A DNA stretch of 64,000 bases. Source: Opisthorchis felineus. Lineage: Eukaryota > Platyhelminthes > Trematoda > Opisthorchiida > Opisthorchiidae. Shown here one piece after another: positions 25,791 through 39,462 of this stretch (positions are counted from its first letter, which is position 1; each line of letters begins with the position of its first letter). The translations under genes were made by a program, and so were the position numbers. The stretch covers positions 1,007,785 to 1,071,784 of the forward strand of contig SJOL01004338.1 of the NCBI GenBank assembly GCA_004794785.1. The letters run 5' to 3'. The notes beneath the pieces are model-generated. The model searched no databases, was not told the origin of the DNA, and saw only the letters and a program-made list of their open reading frames with translations.

Positions 25791-25799
25791 ACTTGCCGT

Positions 25800-28092
25800 G
25801 TAACCTCTTAGTTTGGTTTGAAATAGAACACAAAGTTGACGGGAACTCGGGAACTGAGCCTATTTTGTGAACCAAAAGAGGAGTAAAACCGTTGGCGGGC
25901 AACATTATGAGTAGTGTGTTATGTCTAAAAAAGGCTCTGATCTTTAAGGCTGACTTTGAAATACGTGTTATTATTTGGAGTGAAATTAAAGGCTAGCGAG
26001 TTCATTGGCCAGTTACTAGTAAAGGCGACTGAGAGCTAGCGATAACGAATATAACCATACTGCATGGCGTTTTGCTCAATGATTGTGGGTGCTGCATCAT
26101 TGATAATGACCTCACGTCATTCACCCCAAGCGAGCGTCCTTGCATCACACAGAGCTCGGAAAAGAACTTGAAATCAGCCGCTGGAAGGTCACGCATCTCC
26201 TGTACTCGGTTTCCAGTAAAACGAAGAAATCCTGAACAATAACGGAAATTCATTTCATGAATGTATGTCGTTGCGAGGAGTTAGACGAGAGCTGGAATTA
26301 TGGTTTGTTTATTTCCTAACACAGTTTACTGCGTTTGTATAGGTCACACTTGTTTCCAACAGCTTCCGCTATAACCTTCGTCCATTGATCACTTATGTTA
26401 AGTAGCTGTTTCGAAAACCGTTTACCGAAACTGCACATCACATCGGTCAGAAGGTGAAAACTTGGCGCATTAGATGACCTAGAAACGGGCTGTACAGCAG
26501 CAGCGCTTTCAAGATAATCTATGGTAAATCGCTTGAACTAGCGATGATGGCACATTTTCTCAGTAGATTTCGTAGTTTATCCGATTGATTGGAAAAAGCT
26601 GATGTACTGACCGGTTTCAAATCTAGCTTGGCGCTTCACCAAAGCTTGAGTTTACTTGGAACTGCAAGCAGCTTCTCCATTTCAAGGCAAAAAATGTGTC
26701 GTTCGGGTGCATCAAAAATAAATACAAGAGGCTTCCGACATACTCCAACATGGTAAGCCCTGCCAAACCATCTCAGCCGCGCTAGCCAATACTTGATGGA
26801 GCGGCTGATTGTGAAACCATATATGGTGTTATCTCTTGTGCACAACGGACGATTGTGATGTGGGGCAAACCTCTGAAGTGCCGTATGTTGTATCGTCATA
26901 CAACTCCACCGGTTCAATTCGTAAATCTTGGTTATCCGTGTATAAATGTCAACCGTAAAGCCAAAGTGAACGAACCCGACTGTAAATGTGCCACTGCACC
27001 GGCAGCCAATGTCGTTTAATTAGTGTGAACTTTCGCCCTGAGTTTAATTTGGAAAACTTAATCCATGTGAGTCAATGGGGGCATGAGCAATAAAGTTCGA
27101 AAAACGTGCTGTCGAACAAAGATGTGAACAACTCTGCTCACACTGAGGAGCCTTTTCGCCACATAGGGATCAAGAGGACAGAATGGTTTCCAATTATACA
27201 GAGGGCATTATTTCGAATAGAAGACTTGTCCACTAATGAAATGTCATAAACTGAATCCGTAATATGGCCGGACTCGGCAAGACAATGAATATGAGGTGAC
27301 AATACCTACAACAAAATTGACTTGTTTGTTAGGTGCTTGGAATAATGTATCCTGATACTGACGTGCTCAGTACTTAAACTCTAAATGCATGGCTGTGTAG
27401 TAAATAAAAATTGGGTAGACAAACCCAACCAAACCTAAAGGTGACACATTGTCATGATGGTCGGGCTTCGGCGCCGCAATGATCTTGGAAGATATATTGG
27501 CTGAAACAAAGTTCCCTAAGTTTCAGCCATTCCAGGAAGCCCAACATGGAGCAGCCCGACGAAGAACAGCGAGAACGCATATTGCGAGCAATCGTATTGT
27601 AGGGCGATCTGCAGGTGAAGTCGTGCTGTACCCTGTGATGGGAGTGTGAAAGCAGTAAGGCGTTTCCTTCAGGTAACCAGCATGTCAATATTTATGGGAG
27701 CAGTGATGCTGCTTTCAAAGAGTTGGAAAGGGGTCAGAAACGGTCGACCCTAAAAACTGCACACTGCGATCGTTCAACGGTTGACCGTGACCACGAGCGA
27801 ATAAATTAATACGGTCAAAATACTTTTAAAACTTGAGAGTTTGGTGAGGCTTACAAGGCATCTGCTTTGGGCGGCCTAAGTGTGAGCCAGAAAATCACAC
27901 CATATCCCTGCGCCGTCCGACCAGGCTAGCAGTCTGAGGCGAAGTGTTTCGGGCATTTGAGTCACTGGCTCCGGGAATGGTTCCTCAAGAAAACTCTAAC
28001 AACCGCTGTCTCACGGTCCATATTTTTGAGTCAGACGCCAGAGGATGGGTCTTCTAATAAAACCACAAATTCTTCCGCTGCCTTGTGGTCAG
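25800..28092. other. No firm gene; G+C-richer block before a candidate gene
   Basis: A minus-strand frame at 26636-26917 (93 codons) and one at 27452-27688 (78 codons) lack splice support. From about 27945 to 28092 a plus-strand frame is open and reads CFGHLSHWLREWFLKKTLTT, then a serine-rich part. It could be a further exon of the candidate gene at 28093-28581 or a decayed repeat, but no donor of good quality gives the phase needed to join it. Confidence 0.3.
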
Positions 28093-28581
28093 GCTTTTGA
28101 GTGCAATGTCCAAGATGAGGTATATCGACCACTTCTTTGGCCTGGTCAACGGGGAAGCACCTTTCGACGTTACAGCTCTTAATTCAATGAGCCCCTTCTA
28201 CACGCATCCTGCGCAAGTCCTTTTCATTTATTTAACTGTCTATTGCCTAACCGTTGCTTTGTATCTTTGTTTTTGCCTAGCGATTTGTTCTACATTACTG
28301 CTTTCAGCATGCGTACTCTGCGTTAAATTGGAGAAAAGGTAGCTCCTGCTCAGAACTTGTTCTCGCTCCCTACAGACGTATGTTGGGTTTATGAAGCACG
28401 CATACAAGATCCCAGTTTGGTCATTCATCTCAAGCAGCTCGAGTCAAAACCAGATTCTTGGCACTTTTCTCTTTGGGTGTTTGGTGATCCTAATGCAATA
28501 GGCGTGGTATCCATCGTGTGGGAGTTGTACTTAGCTTCTGGGCTAAACGCAGAGTGGCATGACGACGAATATTCTACTTAA
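28093..28581 (+). CDS. Candidate three-exon 3' gene end with a 37-nt intron
   Basis: Three segments join in one frame. Exon one is 28093-28119 (27 bases, AFECNVQDE), after a fine acceptor (TTCCGCTGCCTTGTGGTCAG) and before the donor GTATAT. Exon two is 28281-28338 (RFVLHYCFQHAYSALNWRK), after TTTGTTTTTGCCTAG and before the donor GTAGCT. Exon three is 28376-28581, after CTCGCTCCCTACAG. It runs 67 codons, including WVYEARIQDPSLVIHLKQ, to a TAA stop. The second intron is only 37 bases, within the range of the very short introns known in trematodes. All three acceptors have strong pyrimidine tracts and both junction phases agree. A possible polyadenylation signal, AATAAA, lies at 29041-29046. The protein is not recognised. 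Upstream exons are missing. Alternative frames are open through parts of this region, so the model is an inference. Confidence 0.38.
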
Positions 28582-29040
28582 TTTCCCTCCCGTTTATGGC
28601 GCAAACTCGAAAGCGGCATTAATTTCTCTAACATTTTATTATCCCTTTTACATGCTTTAACCAGCTTGTGTTTATAACCAATGTCATTACCTTCTCTCTC
28701 AAATGGAAGCTCACTGTTGTTGTGACTGTCACTGCGACTCTTCTAGGACCACTCTGAATTTGTGCTTTATTTGAAATTGGCACTATTTTGAAGAATTGCG
28801 CATAAAGAACTACGTGTACAGAACATGCCCCAGGGACCACAGTACGTTATTTATTCTAGTATATAAGGTTATTTTCCGTACAGTGGATATTTTGGTAAGG
28901 CAAATATTGCGGTGAGAATGATGCCCATCAGACACACAGTCAGCTTATATTATGATATATTGCAGATAGTCATGCACATCAATCAGGAATGCGAGGAAAT
29001 ACGCTTATATTGATAAGCATATGTGTAAAGTTCTACATTC

Positions 29041-29046
29041 AATAAA
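29041..29046 (+). promoter_or_regulatory. Possible polyadenylation signal AATAAA
   Basis: The hexamer lies 460 bases after the stop of the candidate gene ending at 28581. No clear downstream GT-rich element was checked. The hexamer is common by chance in AT-rich DNA. Confidence 0.2.
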
Positions 29047-29050
29047 GAAA

Positions 29051-29485
29051 TCATGGTGTTGGTCTCGTGGAGCTTATGGTGCAGTGACCAATTCCCTCCC
29101 AACGTGTTGACTTTTCGTCTGGTTCTTGTGTGTATTGGTCGTATATTGTGCTAAATGCAAGAACTCGACACCGATGTTGGTTGGAGGGAATAGGATGCGC
29201 TGGTGAACATTCACAAGCCTGCTGTAAGCTAACAGCCGACCTGAACGTCATAGCATTACGGTGGGCACCGATGCTAAGTGGTTTTTCATCATGAAAGTAC
29301 CGACAAGTTCCATATACGTTTTTCACCATTTCAGCCTGCCTGTGCACTTTCGCCAGTGTAGAACCACATATATATGTGTATATATATGTATACATATGTG
29401 TTTCAATTGGGTTATTTATTAACGGATCGTGGCAATCGATAACCTGGTGGTAGTCCACTAATTGTAAGGTTAGTGATGTTTCCAT
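29051..29485 (-). CDS. Open frame in a probable repeat, 144 codons
   Basis: This is one of the longest frames in the window. It reads through an AT/GT-alternating run (29369-29400) that encodes THMYTYIYTYIC, so part of its length comes from simple sequence. The rest (AKVHRQAEMVKNVYGTCRYF and onward) matches no family I know. Both the length and the higher G+C suggest a transposable-element or SINE fragment instead of a host exon. No splice sites or poly(A) signal support it. No function is proposed. Confidence 0.15.
   Translation of the reverse strand: METSLTLQLVDYHQVIDCHDPLINNPIETHMYTYIYTYICGSTLAKVHRQAEMVKNVYGTCRYFHDEKPLSIGAHRNAMTFRSAVSLQQACECSPAHPIPSNQHRCRVLAFSTIYDQYTQEPDEKSTRWEGIGHCTISSTRPTP
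29369..29400. repeat. TA/TG alternating purine-pyrimidine tract
   Basis: About 32 bases alternate TA and TG units almost without a break (for example TATATATATGTGTATATATA). Confidence 0.85.
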
Positions 29486-29499
29486 GCTTAGGAGGGCAA

Positions 29500-32159
29500 A
29501 TTCTGCCGGAGATTGGTAAGCAAACTGAACAAACTTATCTCTGTTCTGACTGTGTATCTTCAGCAGATTGGATAGTGTGCATCCCCATGTCTTTCAGCCT
29601 GACTCTACTACGCCATGTGCGTCTGTGTGTTTGTAAGGTTGCCTGGTCAATGGAAATCGAGCCATTTCCGAATGGCTCGGTCTGTCCCCTTGAGAATGGT
29701 TGCGCATCCTTGTCTGCGGTTATTTGGTTTTATTTATAGATTCGCTAGTAGCTATGGAGCAGGAAAATTCACTACGTATGAATTATCATGCCACAATAAA
29801 GGAAACAGCCCTTCAGGTGGGGATTCTGGTAATACGGTTGGGTGTAACATGCAAAAGGCTGCTAATGCCCACACGTATTCTTATACCAAAGCTGTAAACA
29901 TCATAACTACTCAAAAGGTGGTGCGCTTTTAAACAGAGAGCCCACCATACCATTCAAATGATTCCTATTATGGAAAATCACAAATAGCTTCCAGTCACTT
30001 ATGAAACGCTCAACTAAACCCGTACGTTCAGGCTGTGCTGGATTTTACTCTGGTAATTCTCCATAAATTGGCATCACAACAACGCAACTATAAACAAGCC
30101 ACTTTGTCCATTTGTTTCGTTTTTTAAAGACCCTCAGTTTTTTATTTGCTTGTCCTCATTTGAATGCTTTTTACACACTATTCACCAGTTGTTTCACCCT
30201 AGAATTATTGGATAAGCAGGTGCAACTGTACTACTCATCAGAAAGTGTACGAATATTCGTTAATCAATCATTACAACATAAGCAAACGACCTGAATTGCA
30301 TGATCACAGAGGTCACCGTTCGATTTTTGGGGCCCGAACCCAAAAATGCGTATGTTGTTGCTTAACCCAAAATTAGCCATGGGTTTCGATTGGGTAAAGT
30401 AAGGCAAAGATGGAAATCGTAAACAGTCACGTGCTCCCTAATCATGAGAAATAGCGGGACTAATTTTAAGACGAATTATGGACATTTTACCTTCTTACGT
30501 TTATATCATTTTGTTACCAGTACGTTTTTTCATTGTACGAGGTTCCAATGTCTTAAACAGATATACTACTGTGCTTCCCAGACTTTCGACCCTATGAAAC
30601 CACCCCATTGGGAGAGCAAATAGCTCAAAATGGTGAATTGCTCAATCTCCAGTTTGAGAGCACACGGTAGCCTAAAAAATGGAACGACAATGGAAACGGA
30701 ACAGAAAATTGACTGATCTAAAAGCGCCCTGATGTAAAACGTAAAGAATTTATCATTATCAAATAGTTCTCAGTGCATCCGGATGTACTTTCTCCCCAGA
30801 TAAACCGTGAAATTTCAGAGTTGTTAATTACACTGCATTTCAGGACACAGTACTTGTGTATATCCATTTTTAATTAATTAAAGAACAGGAGCTCAACTTT
30901 GATTTTAACACCAGGTGGCCAACCCGGTTAAACTTATCAGTAAAATAGGTTTAATTGTAAGCTTTCTCCAAAGCTTCGTCAATGTGTCAAACAAGTTTGA
31001 AAAATTTGGTTTTAGTCATTGTGTGCAGTGTTTTTACGCAAACGATTACGGCTCACCTGACACGTGTACAGGTCGAAAGATTCGTGGAACTTCCTAACTA
31101 TTCAAGAAGACTGGCTTACTATCTTGCGAAACGAAAACGAATGGGTAAACAACGCAACCAAGGTTCCCTGCCGCCAAAAGTTCCATCTTGTGTGGTCAAA
31201 ATTAGCTCGAGCTCAAAGTCACACTGAAAAATTCCTGGAACATATGTTTTGATTCAGACGTTACAAGGAGCTAATGGGATTCGTCAACCAAAGGAAAACA
31301 CGCAACTTTCTTTGGTCACGTGCCTAAATAAAAACTGTCTTAAAATTGTATTTGATTGTTAGCCTTGGTGCATCTGGACAGGAAATAGAAGCCTCAGTGA
31401 CTAGGTTTAAACCGGTGTGTTGACATTTGCGAATTAAAAAGCAGTGGTGTTGTTGCACATCAGCATATTTTGCAGGCATGTCGGCGTTGACACGTTAAGA
31501 AGATACTCTTCAATTACACCTATATTTATTTTCAAACAACTAAGGACAAGTGCCAGCGTATCTGCGCGAACCCCATCAGATTTCTTCCTGATGAACCGTT
31601 TGCTGATAGTGTAAACAAGCAGTGAGGAATACAGTGGTCTGAACAAACTGCCACAAATACTTTCCCAAAAAGGGAACTCGGGAGTGACAGTTCGAAGATT
31701 CTCGGCTTCGGAGCCTTAATACTCCAAACCAATTACAACTTTCAACAATTATAAGAACAAACGCAAAGATATGGGTTGAGTAGTTACGCAATGAGGTTGC
31801 ATTCCTTTTAGTTTCACCGCTATTTATTCATTCTCACTGACTGCCAGTCAGGAGCTGATCCTACCATAAAGTGTCGGCTCAGGAACATGTAACTTGAGGA
31901 TGGTAATGCACATGAAGTTCGGACGTGATTTTATGGTTCATGTGATATCAAACCAGGTCCCTCAGTAACCTAGTGGAACTTGTGTTATTGTTATGTAACA
32001 GGTAACAGCCGATAAGAAACCTTATTTAGGTCATCAAACGTGCTACCAAGTGACACTCAGCAACTACCCATTCCATAGAAATCTACATATCTCACACTTA
32101 GGTGTATGCACGGTGATTAATTCGAGGTATGTAACTCGCAACCATGCTTTTTTGCGTGA
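29500..32159. other. No gene recognised
   Basis: Several plus-strand frames of 60-105 codons overlap in different phases (29473-29932, 30915-31252) without good splice sites. A 25-base open segment at 32102-32126 between CACTTAG and GTATGT is exon-like but far too short to judge. Confidence 0.35.
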
Positions 32160-32453
32160 AATGTGCTGTGCACACTGTTCGATGATATCCCAAAGTTGGT
32201 TCAGCAGTCTGCTCGCACACAAAACACCGAGAAAAACACATCAAAATGCATTCTCAGTCCTTTCAACATTCGCCAGTCAGTGGAACACGCTAAGCTGGGT
32301 ACACAGAAAGATTGTTTCAGGAACCCATTTAGTGTGTGTGATGCAAATCTTCACTCACTCAGACAACTGTTTTCTTACTCCTCACTGTCCTCCATGTCGT
32401 CGTTGTCGTCATCATCAAAGTCAGATACAAACTTCCGCCTAGACTACATTTGA
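32160..32453 (+). CDS. Candidate terminal exon, serine-rich C-terminus
   Basis: The frame is open for 97 codons and ends in a serine run (SSLSSMSSLSSSSKSDTNFR) followed by LDYI and a stop. A serine-rich tail ending in a short hydrophobic motif is a common protein C-terminus. Before it the text reads FDDIPKLVQQSARTQNTEKN. No ATG opens the frame, so an upstream exon would be needed, but the available acceptors (near 32200) have poor pyrimidine tracts. A possible polyadenylation signal, AATAAA, lies near 32747. The other plus-strand frame (32050-32442) overlaps it and is also open, so the reading is uncertain. The protein is not recognised. Confidence 0.25.
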   Translation, partial: NVLCTLFDDIPKLVQQSARTQNTEKNTSKCILSPFNIRQSVEHAKLGTQKDCFRNPFSVCDANLHSLRQLFSYSSLSSMSSLSSSSKSDTNFRLDYI

Positions 32454-35400
32454 TTTGGAACTGACTTTGCAACATGTAAATAAGTCACACACACAAACAC
32501 ATGGTTGTGGACGCTTGCACGGCAGCTAAATGAGTCAGCAGAGATTTTTGAGCCTGATCGTTGTTACATGTGTGGGTTTGCGCATTTCAGGCACACGCAC
32601 TGTAAAATAGCCCGTTCATGCACAGACACTCTTCACTCCACCACGTTGATTTCATGAGGACATCCAAACAAATCGAAAGTCAAACTTATCATACCTTAAA
32701 ATACACAATCTTAAGGAACATAATATTCCCGAACGGTTTGTTGAAAAATAAACTAATTTTTTGGAGGTTTAAAATAAAGGGAGTTTCAGACGAATCGGGT
32801 GATCTTTCACTCCGATCTGAATATCATCAGTGAGCACCATGGTTCACCTTCCTAACCAGCTGCATTCTACCGCCCGCGATGGAAGACTGGAGGCGCTCTG
32901 TGGCCACCAGTCCAATTTGGTAGATTGGTGCAACCGAGCTAATAAAAATACCGTAAATATGCGAAATATTTTGACAGCATCACGTGGGTTTCTTTCCCAA
33001 CAACGGAATGAGTGAACGCCATACGTTTTAATCGCCATTTGCACCGGCCAGTATATTAGGACTGATACTCCTTAAACAGCCCCTCATTCCAAGGATTACT
33101 TGCGTGTAATCGGGGATGGCTTGAAAATTCCCAACGATCTGAAACTTAGAAATCTGTCACTGGCTTATATCCAAAAACCTACAGGGCAAACACTGACAAG
33201 GTATAAGCGCTACCGGATCGGATGCAGCGATGACTAATGGTTGACTAGTTTTTGCTGCAAGGTGGATCTGAAAATTGAATAAAGTTCATAGATTTGCTGC
33301 ATCGAAGTAGAAGGTTATTGTGCTGGAGGTGTGAATTAGTCCCAGGTTTTACATTTAACTGAGGCAGGTTTCCTGTCCCCAAAACATAGGCCAACAAAGT
33401 TTCACAAATTATACCTAATAAATTAAGCTACACTGGGCTTTTTGTCCTGATTGCATGTCACCGGGACGAAGGAAAAAGCAATGAATTGCACGATCCTTTT
33501 GAGAAAAGTTTTAGTCTGATGGCCGCTCGATATGTGTCTTTCGGCGAGCCGTGTCCATCAGATTAATCCTTGATGTGGATAAACTTTCTACTGCCGCCGT
33601 GCTCTTCGAGAACGAGTCGTAATTTTGCTGAAATATCTGGTTAAAGTCCAAGTTCAAGGTTAGGTAATTATTAGGTTGTCTGCAGGATCAGATGGTTGGT
33701 TTGGACAAACGAGTTTACCGGTTGTTTTGTATCCGCATAGTGTTTCTCCCATGCACTCAAAATCACAAATCAGTGAACTTTCAGTAAACTGTCAGTTTAA
33801 GTAGCAGTTTATCAGAGCAGTCAGTGTACTAATGCTGCGCTGCACTATTGTTCAAAAGGCATCCAATATCTACAGTGTACATCCTACAGTATCGTGAGCT
33901 AGCTTCTGTAAGAACAGTTTAGACATTTCGTAATCACTTGCTGCCACAAAATCTCTCATCATTTCTTGTGACAACACGAAGTCGGAGATAAAATTCTACA
34001 AAAATTTAGAACGGCTGATATACTAGGGTATTCTGGTCATTATCCTAATGGTTAATAAAATTAACAGGGATTACCCAGCTAGTTCGCAGGTGCTTGTAGA
34101 CAAAAAATGCCTGACATCGTTGGCACTCGAATGAAAAGGTAGCTAAACCATTAGGAACAGGTGGGCATTTCTTCAGTCCAACTCCCCATCTGGTACAAAT
34201 CTAGCAATAAAGATATCAGGTTGATTGGTACAACGAAATACAACTGATGCAAGCTGAGAAAGATCCATTTCGGTAATTAGAGCGCTTCATTAATCGAATT
34301 TTATTCTGAATATGAATTTATTTTCCTCCTGAAAGCGTAGGTTGACGTACTTGGGGTTGGCACATGCGATATAAATTTTCGCAGGAAATTGCTGTTCAAC
34401 TACCACTGATCAGTTTATGATGCCATATTATTTGTAAGGTTGAATAAAAGAACTCAACACGTAAGTCTGGGTTGAGTCTTCCGTTAAAGCCATCCTAATT
34501 TGTAAGCGAGAGCCTAACTTCACCGCTATTTATGGTTCGTCTGAGCAGCTTATTAGTAATTTTGTCTCAAGTGTATGGGCCATTTGTGAGTGAAAGTTGG
34601 AACCGCTTAGGTCTTAGTTTTGAATAAAGGCAGTTGCATACCACCTCATGTAAAAAATACGCGTCCATGGCTCGACCCTCATCACCGTCGAAAGCGATAC
34701 ACCAAAACTGGTGATAAACTACCATAAATCCATAGTGCATAGCTTTTGGGGTTAAGATTTAAATCTGGAGTGCTTCAATTTGAGATCCACGAACTTGTTC
34801 GCTAGAGGAAGCTTCCCAAATAAAAAAATTGAGTTTAGTTCACCAACTACAGCTAAGGACCTTTTCGACACAGATTTGTATTCTTTGGAATTAGTCGTTT
34901 GCAGTCTCCCAGATCTCCATGGGTACCAAACACACTTTTAACTGGGTTATTCATGGAATCTACCTGACACCATTAGCGCTTTTGAAGACAATTTGTAGAA
35001 AGTTTTGCAAAATCAATCCCAATCGGTCCCATCTTATCCCTTCAAAAGCCATAGTTCGTTTAAAAAGATAAGAAACGTGAAGTCTGGCGATTATAGCGTT
35101 GTACTCACACCTCGCCTGGCGAAGTTGTGTCCTTTATAAAGGGAAACGGGTAACAAATGGGTTGCCAAGCAATTGAACAATTGCTACTTCCCTCCCACTG
35201 ATTAAACGAGGAACCGTGGGGAATCAACATGTGTGTTTCCTTTCCGTTTTATAAGTAACGTAAGCCATTTGGAAAAAAAGCTCTGGATGTGATGTGCGTC
35301 ATCCATACCTTATCTGACTTGATCAGGACAGTCAAATTTCCTAAAGATCAACTGTCGTTTCTTCCGAGATAACGATGTCCGGTTTTTACATATTGGATGC

Positions 35401-38400
35401 AGGCAACTGGCACAACTGAGGTTTTATGGTAACGGTTAAATAGCGGAAAACCCAATCATTTTGGTTGACTATGCCAATACCTTTTAGTGCAGAATGTGTG
35501 TGATACGACCTTCTTGAAAATGCATTCAAGCAGGAAGGAGTCAGCCTAAGGAGGAAGTCAAGAAGCATCGTATGGAAATTTGTTACTTATCGACGGCCAG
35601 TTAATATATGAACCGCACGAATCCCAAATGAAGATTTGAACAGGAAGTCCTCTGACCTGTAATCGAACCATCCATATATTCGTCAAATTTAGCTGGTGAG
35701 CAGTGATTTGTCTGCATTTGAAAAGGATACAACGTCGTTAGTCCATCAGAAGTGCACATTTTGACTACTTAGAATGACGCTACCAGGCTTCTCAAGAGAT
35801 TTAGGTACCGATGGGTGTGGTTTGACAAGTCAATTTCTGTTCTGAGCACCCAACACCTATTTATCATAGGTAGTATAGACATTCACATTGCAAATAGGGT
35901 TTCCTCCAGTCGTGCGTCGTTGAAAGGCTGAAGGCATACTGGTGACTAATTTATTCATACCGAATGCTCCTACTAGCAGGGGTATCTCCTCGCTATCTTA
36001 CACTGGTGTTGACATTGTAAAAAGTTCTTTTGAGGGCCGGTTTTTCTAATATAATAAGTTAAAATGTCGCACACGCTTTCTTTACCGATGTTTTGAAAGA
36101 TTACTTATGTCTGAATGTGTGTTTGGTCGCTTATTCAATTAGGACATTTGCTTTGAAATTTGGCATTCTCTCTGAAGAATGATTATCAGAGAACATCACC
36201 TAACTCATTTATTTTTTGTCAACTGCAGATTGATTATATAGAGATTCCAAAAAGATAATCAAACCTGATGAAATTTTATGCACCGGTAGAGAAAGCAGTT
36301 TACGCAAATCATTTGATTTATCTGAACCAAACCTGTTGCAATTCATTTGAACATAAATAAAAAAGTATTGTGTCGCACAACAGATAGCATGAATTCGTAA
36401 CCAAGCCAAAATTTATTTGATGTTAGCTGGAGACAAGCAGATATCTACTGAAGCTATCACTCATAATATTTTTCAAATTAAGTTTGCCGCATATAGACCG
36501 CTTCATGTTTCATTTGGAAAGATGTCCTCGTCATCAGAGTATTTTTCTTGACCTAGCATTATTTGTAAGAAGCCAATACCAATAAGGCCAATGACTGGAT
36601 ACCTAAAACATAACTCTAATTGAGTTTTGAGGCGTTCTTTATCTAGTAAAGAATGTTGGCGAATATTTTAAACAAAACAATCAGCTGCTGTTTAGTTGGC
36701 TTAGTTTAAAAAAACATCACCCTTGATAGTAAAGCAGCAATTAAGACGTGAGCATACTCGGGGACGGCAAACAATTGTTGGTGAGAAGGCACTGAACTAT
36801 CGAAGTGATTTCTGCAGCCCTGTTAGTAGTGTTTGGTTAACCCGATGTTATTCTGTTGATGGTACAACAGCTTAGATGCTAACGGACCTACGGATAACCC
36901 GAGATGAGGGCTAGTTAGGTATGAAACCTCTTATGGGCAAACTGTTTTGACAGAACCAGTGGTCCGTCTAAAGGATTTACTTTTCAGAGTCAGCGACATT
37001 ACCTCTTTTCATGCAAAATAAATGTATCCTATAAAACGCAAGATGCGCCTGCACTTTCTAACCTTTCTGAAGCAAAAATCTGATCTTGTTATGTTCCAAG
37101 GAATTTTGCATCCTTTTTTACTTACTATTAGCTGATTATGAGGAGAACCTCATTTAGATGATCGTCTTGACACAGTGTAGGCATAAACCTCTAGCGCAAT
37201 TCAATGTCACGGGAATCAGATCAGCCAACACTTGCAATAAGAGTGGAGTTCCTTTGAGCGTTTCATTGATACGAATATTGAACTCTTTAGCTGGTGTGTG
37301 GAGGGGCATCGGAGGCTGTATACAGTAATATAGTAATCATAAGAGATTCCAAGGTCATGATGCAGAGCGATTCGGCCAAAAATCTCCTCAAACTAAAACT
37401 GTTAGATATCCTAGCAGTTGTATGCAGTTAGCTTCAATAAAAGCGGCAGATTTTCTTTTTCAATTTTAGACTTTTGGCATCTTGTTTTCATAAGTAATCT
37501 GAAAACGCATCTCAAATTCGTTAATAACATCCAAAGCGCATCCATAAAATGGTTATCATAGAAAGAATTCGAAATATTTCCTTAGTCTGGCCGTGACATT
37601 GGTATAAAAGTACCTGTGATCTTGGAAAAAGCAGACTGTCATCTTTTGGTGGTGAGTTTTGGAATATTTCCGACAGTAACAGCTCCCGATTTGATATATA
37701 CGGTGCTGATTAAGCAAGAATTATTGTTCTAAAGTTTCATGCCATGGGCAAGAGGATAGGTTCTTTTCAACCAATTAACCCTACGCAATCAGTGCTACAT
37801 CCTTCACCGGGAGACTATAAAGCCATATCGATTATTTAACTTAACTTAACTGACCTCTGGACCCTTCTGATAATTTCCTCAGCGTGCGCTCTGTTTAAAG
37901 CTTTTTTTAGAAGGCTTCGCTAAACCATAAGGTTTTCACTTCTCGGCCACTCCGCTGACAATCTTTCCCTGTGAAAAAAGCTGCACAAAATTCCGTGTCA
38001 ATATAGTAACCTACAGTCACATTTGGTCACATGTTATTTTCAGCGAACGGAGGTATTGGGTTTTTGCTTAATCAGACAAGTGTATTGGGTTAAAAGAGGC
38101 GGTGGGCAACAGTAGTTTGATGACATGAACATAACTGAATAAAACTTCATGTTAGAAGCATTTTGTAGGGTTAGGAAGGGACGCCATTAAAGAGAAAGTC
38201 GGATACCAAAATAAGCAACAATTTAGAAGTTCTAATTTTGGCTAGCCATGGAACACGTGCAAGAAATGACCTTTACGGTCAGATGACTGGTTAGGACGAT
38301 AAGCGCTAATGTAGAACTTTTCGAAGGAGAACAGTGGCTTTGTTCCAAGTAAACCCGTGTGGTGAACTCCACCACAAGTGCAATGCACTCTTTTGCATAG

Positions 38401-39432
38401 CGCCAAATAACACTTTACCGCGTTACCGCACTCTTCTTCCCGCAATTATTTTGCACAATGCAAAAGTAGTAGATGAAGCCGAGTATCGAAGCACGTTTTG
38501 ATAGATTCATAATGAAATGTAGGCCATCTGCAGGTCAGTGGATTGAACAATGTTTACCTGGACCCTTTTGCGTAGAGTGGCAGCTTTTTCAAACTTGTGA
38601 CTGCCGATATCAATGAGAGAAGGTCAGTACAAGACCATCTAATAACTCCATTCGGCATGTTGTCGAAGTGGCTTGCCGAAGTTCGGTAAAGCCTACTTTC
38701 ATGGGGCAGTCCACCTATGCTTCGCGGCGGCAAAATACTGTTTTAACTGACTGCTCAGCCTGTGTGGTGACATTTAAAATGCTGATTTTTTATTCAGTTC
38801 AGAGTAAAGACCATACTGATGCAACAAATGCGTTTTATCTCCCTCCCTAACGGAATGACAAATGAATAAAACCTGGTTGCCTTTGCGTCGTAAGCAGCAT
38901 TCACGTTATTTACGCCAGATATGATGATCATCATCCAGACGACAGAAATGTTTTTTGCAAGACTGCTGCTATTGTTCTTTAGGACCATAGAAAATTCAGT
39001 GTTTTTATTTCATCTGATTGATCACTACTGTGCTAGCTTAACAAACTGATAACATAATCCACCTTGCAAACAGCAGCTGTGCAGTGTGTCTTCAACGATG
39101 TTCACAAAATGCCAATAATCCTACCCATCTGAACACACTGCCTGCTCTTCATCAAAACTGACGTGGTTTTAACAGCTAATGAATGCAAACGAAGCGATTC
39201 GGCGAATGCTTAGGGAACAAACGCTTATAATGTTGGAGGATCCAATATAGTTGAGCAAAAAACTAGCAGCAACAAGGTTGATTCCTGCAGTGCATTTTCC
39301 CCAAAAGGACTTTTGAATTATAGGAATAATCATCGTGCAAACCCTAATAAAACAGTGTTTACGAAAGTAAGTTAAAATTAAATCTGTTACATTTAGGACA
39401 GACCCGGAATGGTACCCATCTCACTTAGATAG
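32454..39432. other. Seven-kilobase stretch with no supported gene
   Basis: This is the longest empty block. No frame exceeds about 70 codons and none has good splice sites. No microsatellite longer than a few units, SINE head or hammerhead core was seen. It is best read as intron or intergenic DNA. Confidence 0.5.
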
Positions 39433-39462
39433 CGTCACGTTAGAGGGAGTGTAGAGAACAAA

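Noticed and set aside
28085..28342. An 85-codon plus-strand frame with a hydrophobic stretch as a membrane protein
   Set aside because: The hydrophobic part covers a T-rich acceptor tract (intron) in the better-supported spliced model.
32797..32830. TTTCACTCC...TCATCAG, a CTGATGA and GAAA at hammerhead-like spacing on the minus strand
   Set aside because: The bases between do not form stem II and stem I is absent. Chance spacing is likely.
36510..36545. CTGATGA and GAAA on the minus strand
   Set aside because: The spacing is too long and no paired stem II exists.
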